Origin: Pseudobdellovibrio exovorus JSS
GTDB lineage: Bacteria > Bdellovibrionota > Bdellovibrionia > Bdellovibrionales > Bdellovibrionaceae
Length of the DNA stretch: 64,000 nt
Direction of reading: 5' to 3'
Assembly (NCBI RefSeq): GCF_000348725.1
Contig: NC_020813.1
Coordinates: forward strand, 1,898,248 to 1,962,247
The position numbers were made by a program, and so were the translations under genes. Below, in pieces: positions 48,307 to 57,805 of this stretch; the first letter of the stretch is position 1; the number at the start of each line of letters is the position of its first letter. The notes beneath the pieces are model-generated. The model was not told the origin of the DNA, made no database searches, and worked only from the letters and a program-made list of their open reading frames with translations.

Positions 48307-48408
48307 ACTCATTTTACAAGACCCAGAACTTAGCCTGCTCATCTAGGCCTTTATGCTCAAAAATAAGGTTTTTTTACTTAAAAACCATGAAATGTGCACA
48401 GAAAACAA

Positions 48409-48930
48409 TCACTTATAGCGTTTCAACAAAGCACTAAATTCTTTAGAGCTGCGGACATAGATCACTTTGCCACGATAGATATCTCGTAAAAATATCCGAT
48501 CCAACTGCACCCATAGGCCATGGTGAACATTCCATATCGTTTTCATCAGTCTAAATGTCTGACGAGGCGTCGATTCAAAACAGCCACTTGGCAATTCGGG
48601 ACGTCTGAAAAACAAACCTTTTATTTGTCTTTTCACACACCACCAATAGTTTTGCCACAGAGGAATACGAATACAGATAATTTGATCTGCTCTTTCAAGA
48701 CGATTTTCAATAGTTCTAAGAGGGCCCAAGCCATCTATTATCCACTCGTCATGTTCTGCGATTTTATTCAGTACTTCACAGGTTTCTTTAGGATCTCTTA
48801 ATTGCATTCCAGATAGAAATTGAATGCTATCGACATGAATCAAACTCTGAGTCATCTTGTAGTGCTTTGCTAGCTGACGACTCAGAGTGGTTTTTCCAGA
48901 GCAGGAATTACCAATAACGGCAATTTTCAC
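48409..48930 (-). CDS. P-loop kinase of the adenylate kinase/FlaR (topology modulation) type
   Basis: This 173-residue protein has the Walker A motif GNSCSGKTTL at 7-16 and the family blocks LIHVDSIQFLSG, WIIDGLGPLRTIENRLERADQIICI (in part) and a C-terminal VIYVRSSKEF. This matches the short kinase-like group annotated as DNA topology modulation protein FlaR or adenylate kinase-like. Substrate is unknown; a nucleotide or small-molecule kinase is likely. It lies 4 bases after the ZrgA-type gene and is last in the operon. Confidence 0.82.
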   Translation of the reverse strand: MKIAVIGNSCSGKTTLSRQLAKHYKMTQSLIHVDSIQFLSGMQLRDPKETCEVLNKIAEHDEWIIDGLGPLRTIENRLERADQIICIRIPLWQNYWWCVKRQIKGLFFRRPELPSGCFESTPRQTFRLMKTIWNVHHGLWVQLDRIFLRDIYRGKVIYVRSSKEFSALLKRYK

Positions 48931-48934
48931 TGAA

Positions 48935-49540
48935 TTACTTTAATACCAATTTAGTCGCGTTTTTCTTAACCGAAATCGCTTTTTGTAAATTGTCCGTAAT
49001 CACTTGAACACTTACGTTTTTCACTTTTGGAAAGTGCTGTTGAACATTGAAAACAACCTCTGTGCCCTCTGGATTTTTATCACAAGCCACATCGAATTCC
49101 GCCACAGTGTCGCTGTGAGCTGCATGATTGTGTTTTGATTTTTTCTTGCTGTCCGTAGTTTTTTCTTCGTCGTGAGATTCAACAACCACGTCTACTTTAA
49201 CTTTTGTCAGCTTACATCCCAATGATGCGTCAAAGGCAACCATCTCGGGCATCGCTGTTTCTAATTTCGCCAATTGTGTTTGTTGAGTGGCTTTGTCTTT
49301 ATCTGATTTAGCTTCGTGTTCGAAACCAATCACGCCATCACTTGGAGACTTAAATTCGATCTTTCCTTTAGCTCCCTCAAATGCAATCGCCAAATTAGCG
49401 GCTCCATGTTGATGGGCCCCGTGTTGACGACGTTTAGCTCCATGGCCGTGATCGTGACCTTTATGCTCATGGGCCATCGCAAGGCTTGAAACCATCAATA
49501 GAGCGATTCCCACCATTTTTACACCTACATTTAATTTCAT
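48935..49540 (-). CDS. ZrgA/DUF2796 family His-rich periplasmic protein
   Basis: The product is 201 residues with a signal peptide (MKLNVGVKMVGIALLMVSSLAMA). The mature N-terminus is His-rich (HEHKGHDHGHG and HGAHQHGAANL), as is a middle segment around KHNHAAHSD. The layout matches DUF2796, which includes ZrgA, a zinc-uptake helper in Vibrio. It would bind zinc in the periplasm and pass it to a transporter. The ATG at 49540 is chosen because AAGGAG lies 5 bases upstream. No Znu transporter is nearby. Confidence 0.85.
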   Translation of the reverse strand: MKLNVGVKMVGIALLMVSSLAMAHEHKGHDHGHGAKRRQHGAHQHGAANLAIAFEGAKGKIEFKSPSDGVIGFEHEAKSDKDKATQQTQLAKLETAMPEMVAFDASLGCKLTKVKVDVVVESHDEEKTTDSKKKSKHNHAAHSDTVAEFDVACDKNPEGTEVVFNVQQHFPKVKNVSVQVITDNLQKAISVKKNATKLVLK

Positions 49541-49582
49541 AGAAACTCCTTTTAAATTTATCTTCAAAATTTTCTTCAAAAT

Positions 49583-50425
49583 TTATCTTTTAGCAGACCA
49601 CTGACGTTTCGTTTCAGCTAAAGCTAGCGCCGCGGAAACAGAAACATTGTAGCTGGCATGTGGTGACATTTGCGGAATACTGACTAACTCGTCACATGCT
49701 TTTTCTGTGGGAGCTCGCATTCCCTTATCTTCTGCACCTAAAACCCAAATGACTTTTTCAGGAATCTGCAAATCATAAATCGTCTTCTTGGCTTTATGGG
49801 AAAGTCCAAAAACCCAAAATCCAGATTGCTTCAAAGTTTCAAATGGTGCTGCAAATTGGTTCGTACGATGGACGGGAACATGCTCGACTCCCCCACAGGC
49901 CACTTTGTGTACTGTAGCCGTTAATCCCACCGCGCGATCTTCAGGGATAATCACACCATTGACTCCCATCAACCAGCTTGTACGCAAAATAGCTCCTAGA
50001 TTTTGTGTATCTTCCACTCCATCTAAAGCCAGAATTAATCCGTTATTTTCCCAAGCTGAATTTTCATAATCAAAATCAAGATACTCATCAGAAAAAGCCA
50101 CAGCACCTTGATGTGAGCGGCAAATATCCTGAAGTTGTTGCTCTGACTTCATTTCAATTTTAATTTTTTTCGCCTCGAGCTTTTCAGCTAAGTCGCGCAG
50201 CTCGGATGAAGAATGCCAATTATTTTGCAACAAAACCGTTTGAATGGTCTTCGGACGCACACTCAGTAACTCCATGATCGCATGCGTTCCTGCTACCTGA
50301 CGCCATGACTTAGGATAAGCTAATTTTTCTGGTTTTCTATCGGGAGTACCCGCTCGTCCCCCAGAATTGTGTGAACGCCCTGATGATGGTTTACCTTGTG
50401 ATCGTGTATTATTATTTCTTCTCAT
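49583..50425 (-). CDS. rlmB: SpoU/TrmH family rRNA 2'-O-methyltransferase (RlmB-like)
   Basis: This 280-residue SPOUT methyltransferase transfers a methyl from SAM to a ribose 2'-OH. A Gly/Arg/Ser/Asn-rich N-terminal tail (about 40 residues) precedes a substrate-binding domain and the trefoil-knot core: NLGAILRTS, WVLGAEDKGMR and SIPQM ... ASYNVSVSAALAL. RlmB modifies G2251 of 23S rRNA in Escherichia coli; the exact target here is inferred. Its ATG overlaps the pyrF stop (TAATG). Confidence 0.85.
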   Translation of the reverse strand: MRRNNNTRSQGKPSSGRSHNSGGRAGTPDRKPEKLAYPKSWRQVAGTHAIMELLSVRPKTIQTVLLQNNWHSSSELRDLAEKLEAKKIKIEMKSEQQLQDICRSHQGAVAFSDEYLDFDYENSAWENNGLILALDGVEDTQNLGAILRTSWLMGVNGVIIPEDRAVGLTATVHKVACGGVEHVPVHRTNQFAAPFETLKQSGFWVFGLSHKAKKTIYDLQIPEKVIWVLGAEDKGMRAPTEKACDELVSIPQMSPHASYNVSVSAALALAETKRQWSAKR

Positions 50426-51129
50426 TACGTGCAACTCTCTAAAATATCGAAAATAGTCTCGCGTGGTTTGTGGGCTTGTAGAATGGGACGACCGATAACT
50501 AAAGCAGAAGCCCCTGCCTTAATCGCCTGTTTCGGAGTCATCACTCGTTTTTGATCTTCAGAAGCATTCAGGGCTTGTTCTGTCGAAAGACGTATACCTG
50601 GAGTAACCTTAAAAAGATCTGGATAATTCAAATACTCTAATTCATGTCCCGAGCACACCAATCCACGCAAGCCAGAGTTGTAAACCTCTTGAGTCAAGCT
50701 TCGCACATGGTTTTCCACAGACCATGAATGAAAATTCGCTGGCATCATTTGACGATCCCAACTGGTCAAAATCGTCACGGCCAAAATTTTAAATGGACGT
50801 ATGCGATTTAATTCCAGCTCTAATTTATACAACTCTTTTAATGCCGGACTTCCCGCCAAAGCATGAACTGTAACTAAAGTCGCACCCGCTTCAAAACTGG
50901 CGCGGACAGCTGAAATCATGGTTGAAGAAATATCAAAATATTTATTATCGACAAATACCGGCGCCACTTCAGACATTTCAGAAATCAGCTCGGCCCCATA
51001 GCGATAAACCAAACGCGGCCCCAACTTAATACCGCCTAAAAGATCACCGACATGATCGATGATCTTGAACGCATCACCTTTAGAATCAACATCTAAAGCT
51101 AGAATTAAGGGGTTCTTTAAAAATCTCAC
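50425..51129 (-). CDS. pyrF: orotidine 5'-phosphate decarboxylase
   Basis: This 234-residue enzyme makes UMP from OMP, the last step of pyrimidine synthesis. The catalytic Asp-Lys-Asp is in VDNKYFDISSTM (D61, K63, D66). LALDVD is at the N-terminus, and the phosphate-binding Arg is in VIGRPIL at the C-terminus. The start overlaps the proS stop by 4 bases. Confidence 0.95.
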   Translation of the reverse strand: MRFLKNPLILALDVDSKGDAFKIIDHVGDLLGGIKLGPRLVYRYGAELISEMSEVAPVFVDNKYFDISSTMISAVRASFEAGATLVTVHALAGSPALKELYKLELELNRIRPFKILAVTILTSWDRQMMPANFHSWSVENHVRSLTQEVYNSGLRGLVCSGHELEYLNYPDLFKVTPGIRLSTEQALNASEDQKRVMTPKQAIKAGASALVIGRPILQAHKPRETIFDILESCT

Positions 51130-52868
51130 TTCGCTTGCTCCAACAAGTCTAATGCCTTTTGCACAACTTGGTCTTGAGCTAGTTTAGAAACTTCTTTCGT
51201 GCGTCTTAAAACCACTTCAATTTGATTTCCCTCTAGGCCTTTTTTACCAACAACGATTCTAACTGGGAAACCCAATAAGTCCGCATCCTTGAATTTTACA
51301 CCTGGACGCTCATCACGATCATCGATAAAGACTTCTACACCTTTAGACTCTAGCTCTTTTGCAACCGCCTCCACAAAGCCATTCACCGCTGCATCCTTAG
51401 GATCTAAATGACAGATATGAACATGGTAAGGAGCAATAGCCATTGGCCAAATAATCCCATCTTGATCATGGCTCTGCTCAATACTGGCTTGAACTGTACG
51501 AGTCACGCCAATACCATAACAGCCCATTTCATAGAATTGGGATTTTCCATTTTTATCTAGAAATACACCATTCATTTTACGTGCATATTTTTGTCCCAGA
51601 TAGAACACGTGACCAACTTCAATACCGCGATAAGATTTAAGTCGACCATCGGACTCAGGACACTTATCGCCTTCTTTCGCCATACGTAAATCAGCAAACT
51701 GAGTCACTTGATAGTCACGTCCATGATTCACATTTTTCAAATGGAAACCATCTTCGTTGGCTCCCACAATGTAGTTTTTGAAATTTTGGATACCATTATC
51801 CGCATAGATCGGTATTTTTAACCCTACAGGTCCGCATGAACCAGGATTTGCTCCAGTCACTTGACGAACCTCTTCATCTGTTAACATCTGCGGAGGATTT
51901 GTCATACCCAATAGATTTTTTACTTTGATTGGGTTCACTTCATCGCTTCCACGTAAAAGCACCGCAAATGCTTTTAACGACGAATCTTTAGCTGACACGT
52001 CTTCATTGGCTGAAAAGTACAGTGTCTTCACTAATTCAAAAGCGCGTATACCTGTGAACTTTTCCAGATCTGCGATTGTTTTTTGATGAGGAGTTGCGAA
52101 TTTTTCGATTGGCAACTCAGCCTGACTGGCTGGCTGATAAACTTCGACATCAATTGCAGGGCAAACTTCTATGTTGGCTGCAAATTGCGTTTTATCACTG
52201 ACAAGTAATGCATCTTCCCCTGCGTCTGCTAGCAATTGAAACTCGTGAGTTTGACTTCCCCCGATATTTCCTGCGTCCGCTTGAACAATACGATACTGTA
52301 AGCCTAAGCGATCAAAAATACGTTGGTAAGCTTTGTACATAGAATCGTAAGTTTTAAGAGCTCCCTCTTGATCTAAATCAAAGCTGTAGGCATCTTTCAT
52401 CGAAAATTCGCGACCACGCATCAAACCAAAACGCGGTCTAATTTCATCACGATACTTCGTTTGGATCTGGTAGATATTCTTAGGTAAATCACGATAAGAT
52501 TTTAAATCGTGGCGAACATAATCGACAACGGCCTCTTCATGGGTTGCTCCCAAACAGAACTCGTGATTATTGCGATTTTTAAATTTTAAAAGTCCCGCAC
52601 CCATTTCATTCCAACGATTAGTTTCCATCCAAAGTTCTTTTGGGTGCACCACTGGCATCAGAATTTCAATAGCACCATCTTTATCGAGTTCTTCACGGAT
52701 GATATTTTCAAATTTGCGAATAGCTCTTAAAGCCATGGCTCCATACGTATACAAACCCGGAGCTAACTTCTTCATAAAACCAGATCTCACTAACAATTTA
52801 TGAGATGGAATCTCTGCATCCGAAGGAGCTTCTTTCAATGTGTAAAGATGGGTTTTTGTCCACTTCAT
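51126..52868 (-). CDS. proS: prolyl-tRNA synthetase, bacterial editing form
   Basis: This 580-residue class II synthetase begins with HKLLVRSGFMKKLAPGLYTYG (shortened; motif 1 region), followed by FRDEIRPRFGLMRGREFSMKDAYSF-type motif 2 text. An editing (YbaK-like) insertion spans about 230-400, and the C-terminal anticodon-binding domain follows. The insertion deacylates Ala-tRNA(Pro). It is cotranscribed with ntrX (4-base overlap). Confidence 0.97.
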   Translation of the reverse strand: MKWTKTHLYTLKEAPSDAEIPSHKLLVRSGFMKKLAPGLYTYGAMALRAIRKFENIIREELDKDGAIEILMPVVHPKELWMETNRWNEMGAGLLKFKNRNNHEFCLGATHEEAVVDYVRHDLKSYRDLPKNIYQIQTKYRDEIRPRFGLMRGREFSMKDAYSFDLDQEGALKTYDSMYKAYQRIFDRLGLQYRIVQADAGNIGGSQTHEFQLLADAGEDALLVSDKTQFAANIEVCPAIDVEVYQPASQAELPIEKFATPHQKTIADLEKFTGIRAFELVKTLYFSANEDVSAKDSSLKAFAVLLRGSDEVNPIKVKNLLGMTNPPQMLTDEEVRQVTGANPGSCGPVGLKIPIYADNGIQNFKNYIVGANEDGFHLKNVNHGRDYQVTQFADLRMAKEGDKCPESDGRLKSYRGIEVGHVFYLGQKYARKMNGVFLDKNGKSQFYEMGCYGIGVTRTVQASIEQSHDQDGIIWPMAIAPYHVHICHLDPKDAAVNGFVEAVAKELESKGVEVFIDDRDERPGVKFKDADLLGFPVRIVVGKKGLEGNQIEVVLRRTKEVSKLAQDQVVQKALDLLEQAK

Positions 52869-54256
52869 AAACTAACCTCAATTCCATAAGCTTTAATTTT
52901 TCTATGCAGGTAACTTCTTTCAAGGCCAATAGCCTCAGCCGTTTTTGAAATGTTCCCACCATTTTCTTGAATTTTTTTAATTAGAAACTCTTTTTCAAAT
53001 TCCGCACGAGCTTCACGAAAAGTAGAAAACTCGCTATTTTCAGCAGAAGATGAAACCGCTGTCGATTTTTTATCAACCAATCCCGCAAAACGTAAATCGT
53101 GCACATCAACAAAATCTGATGGTGTCAGAATGTAAACGCGCTCAATAAAATTTTTCAACTCACGCACATTTCCCGGCCATGAGTGCTTTAACATCAACTT
53201 CATGCCTTGCTCAGAAATAGTCTTTCTAAGGGAAGCCATTTGCTTAGCTGCAATATCGCTGAAGTGTACAACTAACGAGTAAATATCTTCCGGACGCTCA
53301 CGCAGAGGAGGAACTGTCATGCTTGACTGCCCTAAAATCTGCGCCAAATCAGCGGTCAATTTTCCGTCAGCTTTGAGCTTTGCTGCTGACGCCGTCGTGG
53401 TCAATACAAGACGCACATCACTTGTCAGCTCATCTGAACTGCCAAAACGCTTAAACTTACCTTGGCGAATAAAGGCCACTAATTTTTCTTGTAACACTAG
53501 AGGCATCTCGTCCACTTCTTCAATCAAAAGTGTCCCACCATTCATCAATTCGATTTTTCCACGACGGGTTTTATCAATTCCAGGAAGAGTCCCTTTTTCG
53601 ATACCGAAAAGTTCAATCTCGATTAAGTCTTGGGGTAAGGTGCAACAGTTAATTTCTGCGAATGGACCACTGGCGCGAGGGCTCATAAAGTGAATATTCT
53701 GAGCCGCTAATTCGCGTCCAGAGCCCACTTCGCCTTCGATCAACACAGGCACATTGTTTTTCGCAAATACAGTTACACTTTCGCGCGTCTTTTGCATTCC
53801 TGCTGATTCACCCACAAGAGCAATAGTTTTTCTAAGCTTATTTAGAAGTGCATTTTTTTCTTCGCGTTCGCCTTTGAGGCGCACAATGTGATCAATCGCA
53901 ATAGAGATCTTATCTAATGAAAGTGGCTTTTCGATAAAGTCCCAAGCACCGATCTTTGTCGATTTCACGGCTGTTTCGATAGTGCCGTGCCCTGATATCA
54001 TCACAAACGAGGTATTCGGGTGCAGAGGAACAGCCTGAGTCAGAACCTCAAGTCCATCCATTTTCGGCATCCAAATATCTAAGAAACAGATATCCGGCTG
54101 AAAGCTTTTTAGAACTTCTAAACCAGAAGGTCCATCGGCTGCCGCCATAACTTCATAACCATCATCACGTAAGCTTTCAGACAAAACTTCACGAATAGGT
54201 GATTCGTCATCAATAATTAGAATTTTTAATTTATTCTTTTGCGCATGAAGTTCCAT
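52865..54256 (-). CDS. ntrX: NtrX-like response regulator with degenerate AAA+ domain
   Basis: This 463-residue protein has an intact receiver domain (D16, D17, phospho-Asp60, S88, K110), an AAA+ region (about 145-380) and a C-terminal Fis-type helix-turn-helix (GGNISKTAEAIGLERSYLHRKI, shortened). The AAA+ region is degenerate: Walker A reads GEVGSGRE (Lys to Arg at 181), the GAFTGA sigma-54 contact loop is replaced by GTLPGI at about 222-227, and Walker B is LIEE rather than LDE. NtrX proteins of other groups also lack GAFTGA. It probably works as a phosphorylation-controlled DNA-binding regulator rather than a sigma-54 ATPase (inference). It abuts ntrY. Confidence 0.9.
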   Translation of the reverse strand: MELHAQKNKLKILIIDDESPIREVLSESLRDDGYEVMAAADGPSGLEVLKSFQPDICFLDIWMPKMDGLEVLTQAVPLHPNTSFVMISGHGTIETAVKSTKIGAWDFIEKPLSLDKISIAIDHIVRLKGEREEKNALLNKLRKTIALVGESAGMQKTRESVTVFAKNNVPVLIEGEVGSGRELAAQNIHFMSPRASGPFAEINCCTLPQDLIEIELFGIEKGTLPGIDKTRRGKIELMNGGTLLIEEVDEMPLVLQEKLVAFIRQGKFKRFGSSDELTSDVRLVLTTTASAAKLKADGKLTADLAQILGQSSMTVPPLRERPEDIYSLVVHFSDIAAKQMASLRKTISEQGMKLMLKHSWPGNVRELKNFIERVYILTPSDFVDVHDLRFAGLVDKKSTAVSSSAENSEFSTFREARAEFEKEFLIKKIQENGGNISKTAEAIGLERSYLHRKIKAYGIEVSL

Positions 54257-56446
54257 CTAAACTCCCTCAACCGGCACAACCGGTATTTCAATATACATCT
54301 TCGTCCCTTTATTTTCATTCTCTAAAACTCGAATGACCCCACCATGGTCCTCTACGATACTTTTAACAATGGGAAGTCCTAAGCCGGTCCCCTTTTCTTT
54401 AGTCGAAAAGTAAGGCTCGAAAACTCGGGCTCTGTCCCGTGGCGCAATCCCCACACCATTATCTGCTATAGAAATCTTCAGAATCTGCTGAGCCCGATTA
54501 TATTCTGTTTTAATCCCAATCCAAGGTTGAGGTTCCCCTTGTACCGCCGCCACAGCATTATCAATTAAGTTCACAAAAACACGTTTCAGTTGGTCTGGAT
54601 CAAATTTAAACTCAGGAAGTGAGGCATCCAAATCTATTTCAAAGTTAACACTGGCATGAGCGTCCACATAAATCTGGGCTGACTTCTGTAACACACTATT
54701 CAACTGCCCTTGCATTGTTTTGATTTGAGGTAGACGCGCAAACTGACTGAACTCGTTCACTAAAATTCGCATATCATCCACCTGTGAAACGATCATACGA
54801 ATTGAATCCTGAAAGGCTGGATCTTGAATTTGGTGACCAAACTTTTTCGCCAATCGCTCTGCAGACAAGCGAATAGGTGTCAGTGGATTTTTAATTTCAT
54901 GGGCAATACGACGGGCGACCTCTGTCCATGCCGCGGCTCTTTGGGCATTCACTATTGGTGTCATATCATCAAATACCATAATGCGCCCGATTTCATGACC
55001 CTCTTCATTTTTTAAGATCGAGATGTGCACGAGTAGCGGAATCGCCTCGTCCCCCACAGTCATGCGGATTTCTTTTTGCAAAGACAGTAATGCATTTTCT
55101 TGCATTGAACGGATGATGCTAGAAAATAAGCGGTAATTTTCTTCGCTCAACAAAGTCTTCACATGTTTACCAACGCTGCTGGCTGAATCAATTTGCAATA
55201 GCTCTACGGCACGGCGATTCACTGTCGTCACATTACCCGTCATATCGACTGAGATCACTCCGGCGCTGACGTTTTTCAGAACAATCTCTACATAACGTGT
55301 GTACTGATTTAGGTTTCGAAGTGTCTGTTGCAGTTCTAATTCCGATGTCGAAAGATTACTGATCATTTGGTTAAAACTGCCAATCAAGCTATTGATTTCC
55401 TCACTGCCAGATTCGATCTCGAGCTGTGAGTAGTCTCCGGCGGCAACTCTTTTTGTAGCCCGACCTAATTGAACCAGAGGAATAGACAACTGGCGGGCGA
55501 GATAGAACCCAAACCAAACTGCGGCGAATAGAATGACCAGTGTCATCACAATCAACATAATAAAATAAATCGAACGCAGTGGATATTCCACAAGCGAGTT
55601 ATTATGAAACTCTTGGTAAGCTCCAACGATATCATCAAACCGAGAGCCTGGGGCTAAGTTCAAAAACTTAGTGACCACGACAACCCCATGCAGGCTGCCT
55701 TTTTCTACAGGCACCATGACACGCAGTAAATTGTAGTCTCCGAAAATTTGGATTGTGCTGGCCTCGTCGCGATTCGCGATTCCCTTTTCTAAGAATTCTA
55801 AATTCAGCGGTGGAATCAAATTCGAGTTCAATTCCGCGTCTTGTGAAATCAGGCGTGGGTCCACAATACCACTGTAGTACTCAATCGCATCTAACTTGTA
55901 CTGCTTGCGCAATTGATCTAACTGAAATTGACGAGGACGTCCGGCTGTTCGAACCAACTGCTCTGCTGAAAGACGCGAGTATTCATACCCACGCTTCTTC
56001 TCATTCATAATGAATGTATCGATAACTTCGGAAGCATTTCTTAGAACCGATAGCATTCTTTGCGAAAACCATTTTTCAAAACTACTATTTAGATAAAACA
56101 CCGAAATTGTGAAAACCATGAGTGTTGGGATCACAGAAAACGATACGAAAGATATCATGAGTTTGGACTTCAGACTCGATCCGAATATCTTCCCTCGTCG
56201 TTCGATAAAAACTTTAACTATGTTACGGAAGATCAAAAACAATAACAGAAGGACTAATATCAAATTGACGTTTACTAAACCAATAAAGAAGAGCACATAC
56301 GAAGAAGGTAGATTTTGTCCCGAGCGGAAGATATAGACTTCAATCCCAATCAATACAGCTAAAAGAATCGACAAGGAAAAAATCGACAGAATTTCCCGCT
56401 TACGCTTCTTCAGCTCGAGCTTTCTTTCTGTGTTGATATCCTTCAT
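54257..56446 (-). CDS. ntrY: NtrY-like membrane sensor histidine kinase
   Basis: This 729-residue kinase has four membrane segments (about 20-40, 50-75, 96-118, 293-316) with an extracytoplasmic sensor region in between (about 120-290), then HAMP (about 315-370), PAS (about 385-495), HisKA with phospho-His516 in ARRIAHEIKNPLTPIRLSAE (shortened), and HATPase with DNGVGIAP and GTGLGLPIVKSIVEDHGG. The layout is that of NtrY. Its partner is ntrX directly downstream with no gap. Confidence 0.95.
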   Translation of the reverse strand: MKDINTERKLELKKRKREILSIFSLSILLAVLIGIEVYIFRSGQNLPSSYVLFFIGLVNVNLILVLLLLFLIFRNIVKVFIERRGKIFGSSLKSKLMISFVSFSVIPTLMVFTISVFYLNSSFEKWFSQRMLSVLRNASEVIDTFIMNEKKRGYEYSRLSAEQLVRTAGRPRQFQLDQLRKQYKLDAIEYYSGIVDPRLISQDAELNSNLIPPLNLEFLEKGIANRDEASTIQIFGDYNLLRVMVPVEKGSLHGVVVVTKFLNLAPGSRFDDIVGAYQEFHNNSLVEYPLRSIYFIMLIVMTLVILFAAVWFGFYLARQLSIPLVQLGRATKRVAAGDYSQLEIESGSEEINSLIGSFNQMISNLSTSELELQQTLRNLNQYTRYVEIVLKNVSAGVISVDMTGNVTTVNRRAVELLQIDSASSVGKHVKTLLSEENYRLFSSIIRSMQENALLSLQKEIRMTVGDEAIPLLVHISILKNEEGHEIGRIMVFDDMTPIVNAQRAAAWTEVARRIAHEIKNPLTPIRLSAERLAKKFGHQIQDPAFQDSIRMIVSQVDDMRILVNEFSQFARLPQIKTMQGQLNSVLQKSAQIYVDAHASVNFEIDLDASLPEFKFDPDQLKRVFVNLIDNAVAAVQGEPQPWIGIKTEYNRAQQILKISIADNGVGIAPRDRARVFEPYFSTKEKGTGLGLPIVKSIVEDHGGVIRVLENENKGTKMYIEIPVVPVEGV

Positions 56447-56472
56447 TCGAACAATCCCTTTACAATTTCGAT

Positions 56473-57174
56473 TTATAACTTCGACTCGGTAGCTTTACGA
56501 TATGAAATTAAATCCTGAACCGTGCCAATGCGAATGCCGTACTTTTCAGAAAAGGCATTGAGATAATCAGTACGAGCGGCAGATCCCTCATCATCTAAAA
56601 CTTCACATAATACAGCCGCTGGGTTCAAACCCGACAGACGTGCTAAGTCGACACTGGCTTCTGTATGCCCTGCGCGCTCAAGCACACCACCATCAACAGC
56701 TCTTAAAGGGAACACATGCCCTGGGCAGACAATATCACTGACCTGAGCTTGAGGGTTAATAGCTGTTTGAATGGTGTGAGCTCTTTCACGAGCCGAAATG
56801 CCCGTTTTAATGCCTTGGCTCGCTTCAATAGAAAAAGTAAACGCAGCGTGATTGCAGTTAGAGGCATGAAGCTCTGATTTCAACATCGGCAATTGCAGCC
56901 GCTTCACTTGTTCTGAACTCATAGCTAAACAAATCAGACCGCGAGCTTCTTTCATTAAAAAATTGATATGGGTAGATTCAGCGAACTGTGCTGCTAACAT
57001 CAGGTCGCCTTCGTTTTCACGATTTTTATCATCGACAAGGATGACGAAACGACCGGCTTTAAAATCTACAAGAATCTCTTCAATTGGACTGATCTGCATC
57101 CCAACATGTTTATCACAAGCGACCGACTGAACCAATCTGTCCCAGTCAGCAAACAGGTGAATGTTGCGAAGCAT
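56473..57174 (-). CDS. ribB: 3,4-dihydroxy-2-butanone 4-phosphate synthase
   Basis: This enzyme converts ribulose 5-phosphate to DHBP for riboflavin synthesis. VDDKNRENEGDLMLAAQF is the metal/substrate site, with TGISARERAHTI, GHVFPLRA and RAGHTEASVDLARL also conserved. It lacks a fused GTP cyclohydrolase II (RibA) domain. Homology suggests translation may start at the ATG at 57099 (MQISPIEEIL); neither start has a good ribosome site. No FMN riboswitch is recognisable. It begins the ribB-ntrYX-proS-pyrF-rlmB run. Confidence 0.92.
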   Translation of the reverse strand: MLRNIHLFADWDRLVQSVACDKHVGMQISPIEEILVDFKAGRFVILVDDKNRENEGDLMLAAQFAESTHINFLMKEARGLICLAMSSEQVKRLQLPMLKSELHASNCNHAAFTFSIEASQGIKTGISARERAHTIQTAINPQAQVSDIVCPGHVFPLRAVDGGVLERAGHTEASVDLARLSGLNPAAVLCEVLDDEGSAARTDYLNAFSEKYGIRIGTVQDLISYRKATESKL

Positions 57175-57227
57175 TATTTATGGCAGATGAAGCGACTTTA
57201 TAAGGGTAACTCGAGGACTGGGCTAGA

Positions 57228-57755
57228 TTAAAAACTCAAGCCCGCGCCCCCAGATAGAGTTAAGAAATAACTGAGGTCATCCCTCTTCGTTTCGGCTCCA
57301 GCAGAGTTGTATTGGATCTTGTCATATTTGAGGTATTTAGCACCGGCACTGACTGAAAAACGACCAAATGACAGTCCCAATCCCCCCTCGGCAAATCCCG
57401 CATTTTTTTCTGAAGGATCAGCCCAGCGATAACCGGGGCCTAGGAAAAAGCGGAAAGCTCCGCCCGAGAAAGGTTTACTGAGCACCAAGCGTAAACTGGA
57501 ATCTAACCCTGTGATATCGTCTTCCGTACCACCCGAGCCAAAGCGTTTAAACGCCGCATTTCTCCATGTTAACCACTCTGTGAAATTCATATTCACACCT
57601 AAATGAACCTCGCTGTAGGTGCGTCCGTTGTAATTACCTGACGAACCTGAAATATCCAGATCGAAGAAAGGAACTTTAGTACTTGAAGTTTGAGCATACA
57701 CCAACTGAGTGGTGATAGCAGACATAAACAAGAAAGCTAGAATGGCTTTTTTCAT
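57228..57755 (-). CDS. small outer-membrane beta-barrel-like protein
   Basis: This 175-residue protein has a signal peptide (MKKAILAFLFMSAITTQLVYA). The mature part alternates hydrophobic and polar residues in short strands (SEVHLGVNMNFTEWLTW, SLRLVLSKPF, FRFFLGPGYRWA, GGLGLSFGRFSVSAGAKYL) and ends in a terminal Phe, typical of 8-stranded outer-membrane barrels. I do not recognise a family. It lies between clpB and ribB with 50-base gaps. Confidence 0.75.
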   Translation of the reverse strand: MKKAILAFLFMSAITTQLVYAQTSSTKVPFFDLDISGSSGNYNGRTYSEVHLGVNMNFTEWLTWRNAAFKRFGSGGTEDDITGLDSSLRLVLSKPFSGGAFRFFLGPGYRWADPSEKNAGFAEGGLGLSFGRFSVSAGAKYLKYDKIQYNSAGAETKRDDLSYFLTLSGGAGLSF

Positions 57756-57805
57756 AAAACCATTCTAGCCGATGTCAGCGGAATTGCACTCCCACTAGAG
57801 TCTAG

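Noticed and set aside
57099-57227. possible FMN riboswitch before ribB
   Set aside because: I looked for the conserved RFN blocks and found none; the spacer is too short unless the later start is used.
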